Source of the DNA: Coleophoma eucalyptorum
Lineage: Eukaryota > Ascomycota > Leotiomycetes > Helotiales > Dermateaceae
Direction: 5' to 3'
Length of the DNA stretch: 64,000 nucleotides
Assembly: GCA_026120035.1 (NCBI GenBank)
Contig: JALRME010000070.1
Location: forward strand, 1-64,000
Part shown: in pieces, positions 47,393-58,076 of the stretch
How positions within the stretch are numbered: the first letter of the stretch is position 1
Layout: each line of letters opens with the position of its first letter
Program-made: the position numbers and the translations under genes
Notes under the pieces: generated by a model
What the model was told of the DNA's origin: nothing
Database searches by the model: none
The model's input: only the letters and a program-made list of their open reading frames with translations

Positions 47393-48704
47393 ATGCCAAA
47401 AATAGCACAAATTGAGTACTTTCGTGTGCCACCTCGGTGGTTGTTTGTAAAGATTACCGATAGTGCCGGCAATGTGGGATGGGGTGAAGCATCCCTAGAA
47501 GGCCACACGCAGGCTGTAGAGGGATGTTTGGATGCGTATATCGAAAGATATACGGGTATGGATGCCGAGTGAGTAGTAGGTCAACTTACTACATCTGTAC
47601 AAATGCTGAAATAATTTGGTCAGTGATATTGAGCACATATGGCAAACAAGTTGGCGGTTGGGCTTTTATAGAGGTGGACCCGTTTTCATGAGTGCCATTT
47701 CGGGGATTGATATAGCTCTATGGGATTTGAAAGGTGCGGTCTCAACACCCATGGAAGTTATTTCTCGTGTTATTAACCCGTACTAGCTAGAAGACTTGGA
47801 GTTCCAATATATGAGCTGCTCGGCGGAAAAGTTCGTAACAAAATAAAAGTATATGCATGGATTGGAGGCGATCGTCCATCGGATGTTGCAGCTCAAGCGT
47901 AAGACGGGTCTTTTCAGTTTAGTACTAGTTTCGGGATATTTACTGACAATAAGCAGTGAGGCAAGAAAGGCTCAAGGTTTTACAGCCATCAAGATGAATG
48001 CTACGGAGGATTTAGGCTGGCTCGATTCACCGTCTGCCCTGGATGAGTGTGTGGAGAGGCTCAAGGCTGTGAAAAGTCTAAACTTAGATGCTGGAATCGA
48101 TTTCCATGGACGTGTTCACAAACCATTGGCAAAGCAATTAGCAAAGGCCCTCGAGCCTCACCATCCGCTTTTTATTGAGGAGCCGTTACTGTCAGAGCAT
48201 CCGGATGCTATCAAGGCATTATCTCAGCTAGTATCTACACCGATCGCTCTTGGTGAGCGTCTCCACAGTCGGTGGGATGTTCGACCATTTCTAGAATCAG
48301 GAGCAGTAGACATTCTACAACCTGATATTAGCCATTGTGGAGGCATTTCAGAGATGCGTCGCATCGCGGCTATGGCCGAAACCTACGATGTCGCTCTCGC
48401 ACCCCATTGCCCTCTTGGACCAATAGCGCTTGCAGCCAACGTGCAAATTGCTGCAGCAACGCCAAACTTTACGATTCAGGAGATGAGTCTAGGAATCCAT
48501 TACAATGCAGGGAGTCAAGATCTGACTAGTTACACACATAATCCAGAGGTATGGAAGGTTACAGCTGGATACATAAACCTGATGCAAGGACCAGGGCTTG
48601 GGATTGAAATCGATGAGGAACAGGTAAGGAGACTTTCTCAAGGAGCTCCAGCTTGGGTCAGCCCCGGTTTTATCGGGCCCGGAGGTGAAGTTAGAGAATG
48701 GTAA
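47393..48704 (+). CDS. Enolase-superfamily sugar-acid dehydratase (galactonate dehydratase type)
   Basis: Four exons. The start [86 protein letters not shown] and the barrel ligands ([24 protein letters not shown]) follow bacterial D-galactonate dehydratase (DgoD). The general-base histidine is in [12 protein letters not shown]. The enzyme would remove water from an aldonate to give the 2-keto-3-deoxy acid that the adjacent DHDPS-family aldolase uses. The exact sugar acid (D-galactonate, or a relative such as fuconate or L-galactonate) is inferred, not shown. It is upstream of the cluster regulator, in the same direction; TTTTCCGG lies in its promoter. Confidence 0.9.
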
Positions 48705-49116
48705 CAGGGATGGCAAAGTAGACGTTTTCTCTGGCTTAGCTAGATAAATCAAGTCCCTTGCTCACTACTATTTGCTGAACTCCACCTTAAAAGTAGGTGA
48801 AGTTAAAGAGTGACAAGAATATAGTAAAGTGAGCGTTGCACGGCTATTGTCTTCTCCCACCCGACTAGATAGTTAAGTTTACTTTAGTCTATCTCTATTA
48901 CAACAATGCTAAACCCTATCTTAATACCAACGCGGGACCGGGATACATTACTTGTCCCAATGCAGTTTTAGCTTATCCGCACTTCTACTCGGCCTCGCCG
49001 GAAATCGCGCATGGTTGCAGCACCAAAGTCTTCAATCGCCCCCGTATTGAACGGCGCAATATCCCTTCACTGTTATCTGTATGGCCTCGAGCAGGCGATA
49101 AGTCGACTTCTTCATC
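48705..49116. promoter_or_regulatory. Promoter of the cluster regulator
   Basis: CCGGAAAT at 48998-49005 is one mismatch from the CCGGAAAA word of the enzyme promoters, 112-119 bp upstream of the start, which would allow autoregulation. No gene. Confidence 0.4.
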
Positions 49117-51833
49117 ATGACTGACGGCCGCAATGCGGCGCGGTCCCCTTCACCAAATTCCGGGTCGCGTGAACAGTCGGCAAAGCGCAGGAAAAAGGAC
49201 GACGCGGATCGCACTCGTGTTAGCCGAGCCTGTGACCGCTGTAAGAGGTAGGAGGCAAGAATGCAGAGGGATGATATCCGGCGGCTGCTTGAGACCGTAT
49301 ATCTTAGTTTATCCGTGCTAATGATGAGGCAGGAAGAAGATACGATGTAGCGGGATACAGCCCTGTAGCCTGTGCCTTCATGCGAACGAGAGCTGTGAAT
49401 TCACTGCGGCATACACCCGTGGTAGAGTTCCGCCAGTATTATCCCTCGAGCATAGCCGCTCTGCATCTGGGGAGATACATGCTCCCCCTGGGCCCCCCGA
49501 GTTGGTTAATGACTCTTTTGGCATAGATTCCCCAGTTCAGAGTGTTCCCCCGACTCTACCACCGCAGGTATTTGGTTCCCCACGCCACCTAGAAGCAGAA
49601 ATAAGACATTTTCAGCACTCCAATCCCGCTCCGCTAGACTCAAGGGTACAGTCATCGCGAAATTCACCAGAGCCGCCACAGACTGATCTGCAAGGGCATT
49701 ATGTTGGCCCAGCCTCTGGGGTTTCATTTCTAATACGGGTCCAAAAGAAATTGCATGAAAAAGTCTCCTTCGCACAGAACTCATCGATATTCACCTTTGG
49801 TGATGCTCCATTGCCCGAATTTGATCTGTCGTTCTTTGTCCTTCCACCCAAAGCTGATGCAGAAAAGCTGGTGGCGAGGTATTTTGAGTTCGCCGTTGCA
49901 ACACACCGCTTTCTTCATCGACCAACGGTAGAAGCATGGCTAGAAGAATTCTACGATGGTCAGGGGACTATGCGGCAAAAGGATGGAGCCAGGGAAAAGA
50001 TCGCGCTTCTATTTATGGTTTTTGCTCATGCAATTGAGTATATGCCTGCCTCTGTAAAACCAAGTGGGGTTGACACAAGGTATGAGTCTGCTGCCAGATA
50101 AAAATGTTCTAGTTGAGAGACTAATTTTCCATAGCGTGCGATACTTTCAGGCAGCCGATCACCAACTATCTTCAGAGACTGGCGAGATACGTCTCACGAG
50201 CATACAGGCTCGACTATGCCAATGCTTTTACCTACTTTCTCGGTCTCGGGTTAATCACTGTTGGAGCCTTTTTGGAACCACAGCACATTTGATCCTTGCG
50301 ATTGGCATACACAGAAAGAAACGGCTGGAAACTTACAATGGGGCCGATATGATCGAAGTCGAATGTCGAAAACGAGTATTCTGGTGTGCATACAGTCTAG
50401 ACAACTACCTCAGTGCAGCTCTTGGTAGACCAAAGTCATTTCACGACGATGACATTGATCAAGTGAGTTTATCTAGGAGCATCCTGTAACAATACTGACC
50501 CAGTCGGTTAGGAGCTCCCAGCATGTGTAGATGATTCGGATATTACCGCTCATCGTGTTAATCACGTTCATACTAGAGCTCAGACCATAATGACGGGATC
50601 TATAGCTCATAACACGTAATATTACCTGACTTTTTGATGTGCTAGTTAACCAACGAACTTACAGACTAGGAAAGATACTTAGTAGTATCCTTCGCGATCT
50701 TTACGCAATTCGTCCCCCTCCATTATCATCACGCATTCAACTTAGTGCTAAATATTCCAAAGCACTTCTAGATTGGCGACAAAGTTTCTCCCGTTTCTTA
50801 GGTGAGGAGAGTATCGATACATCGTTACTTATTCCATTATTCCAACGGCAGCGCAATGTCCTCAATCTAGCCTATTACCATGCTCTTATTCTAGTCCACC
50901 GCCCCTTTTTGTTAAGAAATTTTGCAAGTCTCAACAGCCAGACAGGATGCTCAGGGCAAGCTTCAAACGCTTTGAATGTAGAAAAGAATGTGGCAGATTG
51001 TCTTGATGCAGCGGTAAATATTGCTCGTATTGTAAATGAGTTGACTGAAGGGCGACAGATATTTCGGGCATTCTGGGTTAGTCCTCTTCCAACTCCGAAC
51101 AGACACATCGCGTAGCTAACTGTTCAAGTTTACACACTACTTTGCATTTTGTGCTATTGTTGTCCTCTATATATACACGATACAACAAAGAGATTCTCCT
51201 GAGGAGGAGTACCGCTTTTTTTTCGATACAGCTGCAAGATGTCAGAAACAGATATCTTTGATAGCAGAACGTGATTCTCTCGCTCAAAGATACAGCGTTG
51301 TACTGGAAGAATTACGACTTGAAGCAATAAAGCAGACCCAACAAACGCAAATTCCACGCAATAGAAATGAAGCAGATTCTACGTCACGCTCAGCCTTAAC
51401 AGATCCTACCACGGTCAGCAAATCAACAAAGGACCAGCGAGACTCGCAGAACAGAAATAACTTCAATTTCATGTTGAACTCGAGAATTCCGCCTCCACAA
51501 ACAACATTGCAGCAAAGCCATCCTGACGGGCTTGCTGACCCCCAAAAGGATGCTTCACAGCCAGTTTTGGACATATTTGCCAATCCAGACACATCCTTGT
51601 TCAGTCCTCGAAACAATGTGACGACTCCGTCGAGCTTGATGGCAGAATTGACAAGCTGGGGAGAATTTGATTCACTGGTTAGTCTGCTTATCTCTGTCTA
51701 TTCTTTTTGGAGACTAAAATGTCTACAGGTTACTGCCGGAACTGGTGGACTAGATTTTCTGTTTCTTGGTGATCAGAATGAATCATGGGATAGTAACGTA
51801 GTCAATGATGGTGGAAGAGCAATTTTGCATTGA
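49117..51833 (+). CDS. Zn2Cys6 transcription factor of the sugar-acid cluster
   Basis: Starts MTDGRNAARSPSP; a nuclear-type basic run (KRRKKDD) precedes the zinc cluster SRACDRCKR/KKIRC...CSLC...C, interrupted by an intron after the fourth cluster-flanking codon (donor GTAGGA). Later exons carry LARYFEFAVATHRFLHRP-like sequence (read VARYFEFAVATHRFLHRPT), ARLCQCFYLLSRSRVNHCWSL, AIGIHRKKRLE and KRVFWCAYSLDNYLSAALGRP, the classic fungal-specific domain block, followed by a Gln/Asn/Ser-rich tail. It has at least six introns and about 780 aa. It sits between the dehydratase and the kinase, inside the set of TTTTCCGG-bearing promoters, and is the best candidate to bind that word. The single zinc cluster with CCGG/CGG half sites fits this idea but does not prove it. 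Confidence 0.88.
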
Positions 51834-51939
51834 GAAAGTTTTCTGTATTGAGAGTGCATATTAAACAGAATCTGATATGCTGATTCTTTTCCTCAAAACA
51901 AGCCTTTTCATGATCCGCCATCTATTAACTGGTTGCCTA

Positions 51940-53867
51940 TTACGATGACTCTGCAAGCCCTTCTAATATACACAAAATTGCGACCGCACCCGGATCTGGA
52001 ACAACAGCCCAGGCACTCTTCTCCACATAAACTGCTCTGCCAAATGCTGCCGTCATGCCTTTAGTTGCTTCAACGCCTGCCTTTGCCTTTGCAACAGCTA
52101 CTTCCACTGCATCATCGTTCGCAATGCTCTCGATAAATGGCTCAAGTGCATCCATGAGTGTTCGGTCTCCTTGTCTAGCTGGCGTCGCCAATTGTAATTG
52201 CGTCAGAGCTGACTTTGCTGCCAGACCCCAAGTTTGAGTGATCAACGTCTCATCTGATGTTGGCATAGATCGCAATGCTCCAGCTAGGGCAGCTAAGAAA
52301 ATGCCAAGAATAGCTCCCGATGTACCGTCCATACTTTCCTCTATGACGTTTGCAATTTTCAGCACGGTTGAGCTTGCATTTGAACTAGGCTCTGTCGAGT
52401 TGATAAATAACAAAAGGGCTTGTGCCCCTCGAGCAAATGTGATACCACAGTCTCCATCACCAACGATGGTGTCAAACTTTGTTATTTCAGGTTCGGTAGC
52501 GATAAGTTTCTGACAAGCTGCGTCGATTTTGCTTTTAGTAGCCGTAATGTCAACTGTAAAAGGAGTTAATATCTCATTAGGATGACGGCTGTCGATACTG
52601 CGCTATCGATACTGCAAACTTACGTTTTGGGCCACCTACTGTGCTAAATGTGTCCTTCTCTATGTTACTGACAAACTCAATATGACGAGACCTTGTCCCT
52701 GTCCATTCAGTAGCAGTAAATGACGGCGCAGGCCACCCGGTAGCTTTCGTGGGCGCATCTATATACTTGATCATCTCTGTGGTCGCTTTAAGGAGCGTAA
52801 TGCTGAATCCTGGCCCATCAAGACTAGTCATATAAGATCCTGACAAAACTCTTGAAAAATGGATGCCCCGAAGTTCTACATTGTCGGTCAGCATTGCGAA
52901 AGTTACAAAATGTTAAAGATACTGACTCAGAGCAGCTGCAACACATTTCGTGATCCCTCCCAATTCTAGTATAGAGACACTCCCCAGATTGTTCACAAGA
53001 AGAACAATTGCCTCAGCATCCTCCATGTCTACAAAAGCTCTATCGGTGTCTTGCATATTGAGAAGCTGGTCAAGCATCATGTTTACTAAAGAAGGTAAAC
53101 CTGGAGTAGGAGTAAGTATGCGACATCCTGACTCATTGTGGATTCCCATCCCCAACTCGAGCTGTTCAGGACTTGCGGTTGACTCTCCACTTGGCTTTTC
53201 CCGGCCTGGTATATGTACGTGGCCGAGAGAGGCTCCCACAGTCACTAGGCTAGAGGCCACAAGTTTTCCCATACGCAAGAGCTCTTGAAAGGAGACGTTG
53301 GGTTCAAGACTCATGGCGCCCAATATCTTGTGAACAAGGACTGTTCCTGCCAATCCCCTCCTTCCAACCTTCCCGCTTCTCTCTCGGCCAACGGACACAT
53401 CATCACCGACGACTATTATCTCGACCTGTAACCCATATTTCGCACGAGCTTTTTCGGCTGCAAGATGGAAATGAAAAACGTCTCCGGTGTAGTTCTTGAT
53501 GATTAATATTGTCCCAGCCTCCCCCCCAGCTTGAGAGATTGTATTTACAATCTGAGAAACGTTCGGAGAGGCAAAGATAGAGCCCGACACAGCAGCTGTG
53601 AGGAGAGCTTCACCGACATAACCAGCATGAGCTGGCTCATGTCCCGCTCCTCCTCCGGCTATGAGGGCAACTTTCGAAGAAGGATCATGATTAGCAAAGA
53701 ACACCGCTGTGTATCGAAATTAGCTTAGTAGCTCACTTCAAGTAGCATCATTGCAGCCCACCTTTATTGGATTTATCAAACTTCAGCGTAGGATTAGTAA
53801 GAGTCAAACTATCCAATGAGTCTAGGACCAGTGATTCTGCATTATTGATAAAGTGTTTCGTAGACAT
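51940..53867 (-). CDS. Dihydroxyacetone (glyceraldehyde) kinase
   Basis: Four exons, about 580 aa, the length of single-chain ATP-type DAK. The DhaK half has GGGAGHEPAHAGYVG (substrate site), KNYTGDVFHF, VVGDDVSVG and the covalent-substrate His in GIHNESGC. The DhaL half has VGDGDCGIT (Mg-ATP Asp ligands), MDGTSGAILGIFLAAL, QGDRTLMDAL and the C-terminal VPDPGAVAI. The enzyme phosphorylates dihydroxyacetone, and in many cases D-glyceraldehyde, to feed glycolysis, and so would dispose of the triose from the aldolase step. It is convergent with the regulator at 106 bp. Its promoter has three TTTTCCGG copies at 20-bp spacing. No peroxisomal tail signal (ends LAESS). Confidence 0.92.
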
Positions 53868-54524
53868 TGTGAAGGGTAGAAGTCAGAGCACTGCGTATTC
53901 TTTATTTACCTGGGAGTAGAAAAAACTCTTCAACCATGTAGTGATACAAATTAAATCTGCTCGCTCGAGTGTTCCATAACCTCCATTTTGAACAATATAG
54001 CCATGAGCATACTCGATGCCACTCCTCCGCCCCGGATGAACCCTTTGGTCAGTATTACTCGTTCAATTACGTTGAAGTTTCCTATTTTCGTTCACAACTT
54101 CTGCAAGAGTGGCATAACAAGTTGCAGATAGCCGATCATGTCTTGGTGTTTTCCGGTGAGTCCAGGGGTTTTCCGGTAGTCTGTGCAGTTTTCCGGATGC
54201 GGGGTTGTACCCACAATAACACCTGCGCGGTTATCCGATCCTCAAGAGCCGTGGATTTCTCTTTTTGGAAATCTACGGACCGGTCGTCTCTGATGCGCAT
54301 AAGAATTCACGATGGAGCTTGTTCTTATCAGGCTGAATATGGCACCTCCCTGGTCCCTGAATGTAAGGCTCGTCAGGCACTTTTCAAGCCACACTGCATC
54401 GTAATATGAGGCAATATATTTTCTTATAACCATGTCTCACGATTCAAATAATTCTTTCTACAAGTTCAAATCGTTAGTTATAAATTATATCTATTAATAC
54501 AATCTCCTCAAATTTATCACTACT
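53868..54524. promoter_or_regulatory. Kinase promoter with three phased TTTTCCGG boxes
   Basis: TTTTCCGG at 54149-54156, 54169-54176 and 54189-54196, starts exactly 20 bp apart, 282-329 bp before the kinase start. The boxes are on the plus strand, so they read CCGGAAAA in the kinase's direction. A 146-codon open frame at 53969-54409 overlaps them and shows no family feature. Confidence 0.65.
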
Positions 54525-54780
54525 ACGGGTCCTCCAGCAGCAGAGCCAAACTCGACAATGTAGCCACTGCAGTGAACAAGATCCCGGCTTCAATAATATT
54601 CAATAACTGATCTAATTATCAGTCGAAGTCAGACAATTCCAGATTTACCGTTTGTTACATATCCGATCAGAGCGAGAGGCAAGAGCGATTTTAACCACTG
54701 CGCTGCCAACACCAGAATAAATGGTAGCCGCAATGAAAGCTGAGATGGAAATACCCCAGTGTCCGCTGCTGAATAAAGCA
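54525..54780 (-). pseudogene. Fragment of an unidentified membrane protein
   Basis: The minus strand reads WGISISAFIAATIYSG / VGSAVVKIALASRSDR, then a possible intron, then IIEAGILFTAVATLSSLALLLEDP and a stop. Two hydrophobic segments suggest the C-terminal end of a polytopic protein cut off by the neighbouring relic. I do not recognise the family. Confidence 0.3.
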
Positions 54781-54869
54781 AACTATGGCAGGCAAAACCA
54801 ACTCTCTCCCATATGTGCTAGACAGAATATTAGACCTCCTAGTTCCTCCCGAATTTGCCTCGTCATCTA

Positions 54870-57200
54870 TTCCTCGGGGTCTACGGCTAACTCTACCCTA
54901 TCTTTCCAAGTCAAGACGCGTATGTATCTAATTATGCACAAATGTACGGATATCGTGCCTATTTAATGCTTCCTCTTTAACATAATAATGGACTGTCATC
55001 ATTTTTTCCAATCATCTATCCCGGGAGACTAATCTCCCTGTTCAATGCTAATCTGCCTTTATCTGAGACAAATTTGATTGAGAGTATGGATGCAGCAAAG
55101 CCCGAGAGTTTCCATGGCGATCCATATGCCTTGAAATTTCTCTTCAAAACTGAGCGTAGTGTTCAAGTTCTCAGAGATTGCAAATTATCCTCTTCGTTGG
55201 CAGAAGTTGCCTAAATGATCCAGAGGATCGACTAGTAGGAGCAGGTATATATATTGTTGACACTATGAAGCATAATTCTCTGAAGATTATTAAATTCACA
55301 TGGCAAGCTGACTGTTCTACTTAGGACTGAAATGGGGCAACTCATAATCTCTTTTCGGCTTCCCCCTCCTATCCCCGAAAGACTCTGCTTAAAAATATGT
55401 GCGACCTTTTGCTGCTACCGAGAAACATATTTACATAGCTCCATACGGGTTAGACTACTTCGAGTGTGTTATGTCGGTTGGGTTACGATCTAAAGTGGTT
55501 TCGAATCGCAGAAACCCGCCACCCCCCCCCCCCCCAAACTCGTTCGGAACAAGAAAGCTCTTTACTCTCTTTTAATGGTTCATAATGCGTGGAAATAACT
55601 GGGACGTCTAGATGACCGAGTCACCTTGATCGATAGAGAGAAAGTTTTACCCATTCCTGTCGAACACTAGATTCGAGCTGCATTTTATAAAAAGTTTGAA
55701 GGCCTCATCGAGTCGATCTACACCAGAGTCACCAGAGTTGAACAACCGCAGTAGTTTTGCCCTGGACCGTGATCAACTGAAGACTTATTTATTTATTACT
55801 TTTGTGTAAAAGCTTGACTCTGAACGACTTCGCACTTCTGGAGATTTCTTTGAGGTTGGTCCGGATAGTTTACAAGTCATCACCGCGCGACAAATGAGGG
55901 TGCACGGATTAGATTTAGGACCCAAGTCTTTGGGTCAGAACATTGTTTTTGAGTATCCAAATATTACGAACCTTGCCGATTACTTGTATCCTTCCGTACG
56001 GGTGAAGAAGCAAAAAGATGAGCTTCAATTGATGGCCGAACTTATCAGAAAATGCTTCATATATAAATCGTATACGCCTGGAAAAGATTTGATAGATAAG
56101 TAGTGAAACCGTTATAAGTAATCTGTAGAAGAAGCTTTTTGCTTGGCTACTTGTTTTATAGAGTTTTGCCGGTAATACTAGTTCTCTTGGGACGTACGTC
56201 TTGGCATAGCTGGTTGTTAAGGACTATTTTAAGATATTGTATTGTACTGTTAGAGCAACATCACTAGGAGCTGCTAGAGAAGGTGTTTTATCAACACTTG
56301 CATTCAATTGATATCGAGACAAATAATGACAACGTTTTCCGTTTTCCGTCAGGCCTTACTTGTGGATATCTCGGACTTGACTTGTCCACGATTGATACAC
56401 TTCATAAATCTCTTACGACAGTTACTCATTGTGTTCGGGTGGTCGATTTCAGTCTGACAGTGGTAATTTTCGAGAGGCAACACATTAAAGGAACATATGG
56501 CATGTTGGGTCTATGTCTTAGAGTTACTACAAAAGTGCCTGCAAAGCTGTTCTTTTGATCTTATATATGAGTAGCCGCAGGTACACCTTTGCGAACAATG
56601 TTTACGGAGAATTATATTGATGATCTTGCATATGCCCAGAAAACAGGCTGTGCTAGATCTTAATATGTTACGGAAACAATTGTAGGACCTGCTACTCAGC
56701 AGACTGGGATAGTTACGAGAGTCCTGAGGGTCGGCCAAATCAATGGTGATACTTAAAGTAAACTTTGGAATAAGATATAGGCAATCTCGTTAATGGTTTG
56801 AAGTACAACTACAATCGGTGCTCTACCGGCACTGGAAGAGGTAAGCATTTGGCAAGTTGTGGCAGCCAATGTGCAATACTAACGGTCTTTCGATACCATC
56901 CCAGATGCCTGTAGATGTTATAGCCCATGCTGTCCTGAAGCTTTCCTACATTGAACACGTATATTCTGCTTCTGCGGAGGGGTAGTCAAGGCTCAAAATG
57001 TAGTCGTGGCTTGGCATGTTCAAAACCCGCTGGTCTTCCACCAACACGAAATCTCCTGTACACCTTACATGGAGCTGGTCTTATCTTTGAGACAGTTTCA
57101 CAATTGGAATAGCCCCAACGCTTACGATTTAGTAAAAAAAGTCCAGAAAGAATCCTGACTAAAAGGTGGTCGGATTTCCTTTGTGACAAATATGATAATG
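54870..57200 (+). pseudogene. Relic of an NRPS-like adenylation-carrier-reductase gene
   Basis: No long frame survives, but ordered fragments do. Adenylation domain: NGLSSFFPIIYPGRLISLF, NLIESMDAAKPESFHGDPYALKFL, VLRDCKLSSSLAEVA, then about 0.4 kb later KYLGRLDDRVTLIDREKVLPIP (the A8-type core). Carrier domain (55830-56090): GDFFEVGPDSLQV, with the phosphopantetheine Ser retained, and FEYPNITNLADYL. Reductase domain: RVLRVGQINGDT, then STTTIGALPALEE and, near the end, GLIFETVSQLE. Stops and frame slips occur throughout. This is the architecture of fungal aryl/amino-acid adenylate-forming reductases, which make aldehydes for pigments or secondary metabolites. A C homopolymer lies at about 55531-55545. 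Confidence 0.8.
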
Positions 57201-58076
57201 GTAAGCCAGGAGGGAATGACTTACATCCGAGATAATCAAGATTCAAGTGGGAAGTACAGAGATCAGAGACGGCTATGATGCGATAAGAAGTGGGATCATA
57301 AAGAAAATTATGCACACTTGACACCTGGAATGGAGAATTTTTAGAATGTCAAAGAATGGAACTTTTCAAGACTATATCTAGAATCTGCTGGCTATGATGA
57401 TCGGGTTGTAATGACAGATTTTGATAAAATCGTCCTACAAATTCCTCTTATCATAATGCCTTTGTTACGTGCTTCACACAGAGACTCCCGGTATCAATGA
57501 AGTATTTTTAAAGATTCAGAAAAAATTACGAACATGCTCTATTCTAAAACTCGCCTGTGTTATGGACAGCGCCATTCAACTCTGTTTATATCTTAAAAAT
57601 TCAATACACATTAATTATCGCTATAGGAACAGTTGAACCTGGGTGTCAAAATCTGCCCCATTTCTGAAATATAGATCATCAGCAAACTATCTGAACAATG
57701 ACCCATATTCTCCTGCTCAACAATCCGTCATCAATATTCATCCGAGTGGCAACTCTCTCATATAATTCCTTTTCCGAACATTTTATTGAGAGCATTATCC
57801 GGCGGTGACTAGCTCGGAAAACAAGTTCATAACATAGCAAGGGGGGTGGGGAAAGAGGGGGTTGGCTACCAGGCACGTACCGTGCCGGGGTACCTCGTTG
57901 CCAATAAAACAAGCTTTGAAAACTGGGGCCCCAGAAAAGAGCACTTTGCTATATTGAAGCACCCATAAACCCCAGAATTCCCATTATCTCAATATAAAAT
58001 TTCTCTCCATTCTGATTACTTCCTAAATTTCTTAGTACCAACGCCTTGCTCACTATTGACTATTATCATAGTCGTC
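57201..58076. other. Intergenic, no gene seen
   Basis: AT-rich spacer after the reductase relic, with a G-rich patch (57840-57880), leading into the permease promoter. No motif or frame supported. Confidence 0.4.

Noticed and set aside
53969..54409. 146-codon frame upstream of the kinase
   Set aside because: No family resemblance, and it covers the phased TTTTCCGG boxes, so promoter use is more likely.
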